This document shows, piece after piece, positions 50,851 to 52,487 of a stretch of DNA of 52,487 bases. The notes beneath the pieces were generated by a model. It made no database searches. It saw nothing but the letters and a program-made list of their open reading frames with translations, and was not told the origin of the DNA. The number at the start of each line of letters is the position of its first letter. The stretch's first letter is position 1. The DNA is from Pseudomonadota bacterium (lineage in GTDB: Bacteria; Pseudomonadota; Gammaproteobacteria; Xanthomonadales; Xanthomonadaceae): NCBI GenBank assembly GCA_018241125.1, contig JAFEEL010000046.1, positions 1 through 52,487 of the forward strand, written 5' to 3'. The position numbers and the translations under genes were made by a program.

Positions 50851-52242
50851 ATGACCATCGGCACCACCAGCAAGACCATCCTGCGTGAAACCGCTGACGT
50901 GGTGCACGCCGGCACCTCGGCCATCGCCCGTCAGGAAAGCAAGATCGCCAGCGCCGCCCACGGTTGCGTGTGGGCGCTGGGCAAAGTGGTGAAAGGCGCC
51001 GGCGTGGCGCTGGCGTGGGGCGCCCGCGAAGCGGCGGTGGCCGCGCATGCGGCGGCCAACGGCACCGACAACTCGGTGGCGCGCGTGCTGTTGCGCGCCG
51101 GCGGCCACCTCGGCAACGGCGTGGGCCACCTCGGCGACGGCGCCAACAAGCTCGGCCAGTGGACCGCCGACACGGTCGCGCCGGTCACCGGCAAGGCGGT
51201 CGGCGGCCTGGTCGCCGGCGCGTCGATGTCCGTTTCCGATGCGCTGGACTCGGTGGCGCTGTCGGAAGCCGACATCGCGGCCCTGCGCGCCGAACTGGCC
51301 CGCTACGGGAACATCCTGCAGCAACGCGCCGACGCCCGGCTGGCGCAGATCAAGGCCGCGCAGGCGGCCGGTCGGCGCACCGAGCTGCTCGATACCCTGG
51401 TGGTCGGCGGGATGACGCTGGAGCAGATCGCGCAGGGCGCGCCGGTGCCGCCGGAGATCGAAAAGGCGTTCGAACTGGCCTACCCCAACCTCGCCCAGCA
51501 CGAGACGCTGGCCGACGCGGTCAACCACGCCAGCACCAGCCAGTTGGCGGGCCTGACCGACGGCGTCAAGGGCAAGCTGTTCGAGCTGAAACTGCTCGAT
51601 CACCTCAACCACGGCGGCCTGCCCGACGGCTTCCACGCGGTACTGGCGCAAAGCGCCACCCAGCCGGGCTGGGACTTGCAGGTGCTGGCCCCCGACGGGC
51701 ACGTGGCCAGCCTGATCCAGGCCAAGGCCACCGATTCGGTGGAATACGTGCGCCACGCGCTGGAGCAATACCCGAACATCCCGATCACCTCCACCCACGA
51801 GGTGTACGCGCACCTGGCCGCGCTGGGCGCCGCCCAGCACGTCACCGACAGCGGGGTATCGCTGGCCGGCCTGAACCACGACGTGGGCGCGGCGATGGCC
51901 AACGCGACCGATTCGTTCGGCATCCACAGCTTCATGCCCTCCACCCTCGGGCTGGCGGTGATCGCGCTGTCGGTGCTGATGGATCGCCGGCTGACGTGGG
52001 AGATGGCCGGGCGCGAGTTCGGCGCGCGCACCGGCAAGGCTGGCATGGCGGTGGGCGCCGGCAAGGCGGCGATGGTGGTCACCCAGACGTGGTGGATCGG
52101 CCTGCTGGCGGGCGTGGGTTCGCGGCTTTTGGCCAGCTACGGCGGGGCCAAGCGCGAGCGCTACCAGACCCTGTACGAGGCCGTGCATGCGCTGCGCGGG
52201 ATACTGGCCAGGCCGGCGCTGCGAGCGGCGGCCGATGTGTGA
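50851..52242 (+). CDS. Membrane-associated PD-(D/E)XK nuclease-like protein
   Basis: 463 residues; ATG 50851 with AGGGGAT upstream. The N-terminal ~130 residues are Ala/Gly/His-rich with hydrophobic stretches (VWALGKVVKGAGVALAWGA). The middle (235-310) has a restriction-enzyme-like pattern: GKLFELKLLDHLN (E245), PGWDLQVLAPDG (D275) and LIQAKATDS (K292), spaced as in the PD-(D/E)XK fold. The C-terminal third has hydrophobic helices (LGLAVIALSVLM; WWIGLLAGVGSRLL). No named family recognised. Its place beside Cas1/Cas2 and four TA pairs suggests a defence or mobile-element role. Confidence 0.7.
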   Translation: MTIGTTSKTILRETADVVHAGTSAIARQESKIASAAHGCVWALGKVVKGAGVALAWGAREAAVAAHAAANGTDNSVARVLLRAGGHLGNGVGHLGDGANKLGQWTADTVAPVTGKAVGGLVAGASMSVSDALDSVALSEADIAALRAELARYGNILQQRADARLAQIKAAQAAGRRTELLDTLVVGGMTLEQIAQGAPVPPEIEKAFELAYPNLAQHETLADAVNHASTSQLAGLTDGVKGKLFELKLLDHLNHGGLPDGFHAVLAQSATQPGWDLQVLAPDGHVASLIQAKATDSVEYVRHALEQYPNIPITSTHEVYAHLAALGAAQHVTDSGVSLAGLNHDVGAAMANATDSFGIHSFMPSTLGLAVIALSVLMDRRLTWEMAGREFGARTGKAGMAVGAGKAAMVVTQTWWIGLLAGVGSRLLASYGGAKRERYQTLYEAVHALRGILARPALRAAADV

Positions 52243-52264
52243 ACGGCGGCCGACGTGTGAACTG

Positions 52265-52487
52265 CGCGCGGTGGTTCGACGCGGCGCGGCTCACCAGGAA
52301 CGGGGACTTTCGACACGGCCCACTTCGAGCGGCGTTCTCGAAAATTCGTTCTCGAAAATTATCCGTTCGTGGTGAGGCGCGGATCGAGGCCCCGGGCTGC
52401 ATCGGGGCCGAGGCCGCGATCGAACCACGTACCCCAAAGGGATGCAATGCAGCCGGCACAAGCGTGGTTCGAGACGGATGTGCTCGA
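52265..52487. repeat. GTTCGTGGTGAG palindrome cluster at window end
   Basis: It contains GTTCTCGAAAATT twice in tandem, CCGTTCGTGGTGAGG, the hairpin GAGGCCCCG...CGGGGCC, and GTGGTTCGAGACGG. Same family as between cas1 and cas2, continuing past the right edge. Confidence 0.75.

Overview
The window is GC-rich, densely coded bacterial chromosome. Gene order and protein style point to a gammaproteobacterium of the Xanthomonadales/Lysobacterales. Examples are trxA-rho divergent from rhlB with a long low-complexity RhlB tail, ftsE-ftsX near rpoH, ybeD-lipB overlapping, and DUF4124, DUF3106 and DUF3667 proteins. GTG and TTG starts and many intergenic palindromes fit the same group. No rRNA, tRNA, transposase or integrase was recognised. 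The lineage is my inference; the species is not known.

Layout. 1-4.6 kb: two tandem paralogous Ser/Thr kinases with TPR repeats. 4.7-9.9 kb: rpmB-rpmG, rho, trxA, rhlB. 10-15.3 kb: ftsE, ftsX, a two-receiver regulator, a DUF4160/DUF2442 pair whose first gene is frameshifted, ung, and rpoH. rpoH carries what look like a sigma-32 promoter and a CIRCE operator. 15.4-20.8 kb: a lipoprotein, a four-domain acyltransferase/SGNH/Rpf-like/peptidoglycan-binding fusion, and a convergent exported SGNH hydrolase. Together these look like a peptidoglycan O-acetylation and remodelling module. 20.9-25.1 kb: a HipA/YjjJ-family gene sits between priA and a second copy of the priA 3' end; two inverted DnaA boxes lie upstream of priA. 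25.5-32.2 kb: a sigma-like membrane protein with a DUF3106 protein, DUF4286/DUF3667, a MATE exporter and sppA. 32.3-38.8 kb: a TumE/TumA toxin-antitoxin pair, a lipoprotein, an SDR enzyme, a DUF4124 protein, ybeD-lipB and prc. 38.9-45.6 kb: an Lrp-type regulator divergent from a YedA-like exporter, then a five-gene tripartite ABC export operon (adaptor, small membrane protein, ATPase, two permeases).

45.8-52.5 kb is an accessory, defence-like block: TacA/TacT, Cas1 with two consecutive Cas2-like proteins, HigB/HigA, a second RelE/HigA-type pair, a small DUF4258-like protein and a membrane-associated PD-(D/E)XK nuclease-like protein. The cas genes have no effector and no CRISPR array in the window, and the tail of a cas6-like gene survives out of frame at the 3' end of cas1.

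Non-coding structure is unusually rich. Six tandem arrays have a period of exactly 7 bp, most of the form GGG-N4, and they abut stop or start codons. Paired REP-like hairpins (BIMEs) recur at three loci, and a GTTCGTGGTGAG-type palindrome family surrounds the cas/TA block. Clean inverted-repeat operator candidates precede four toxin-antitoxin operons and the ABC operon.
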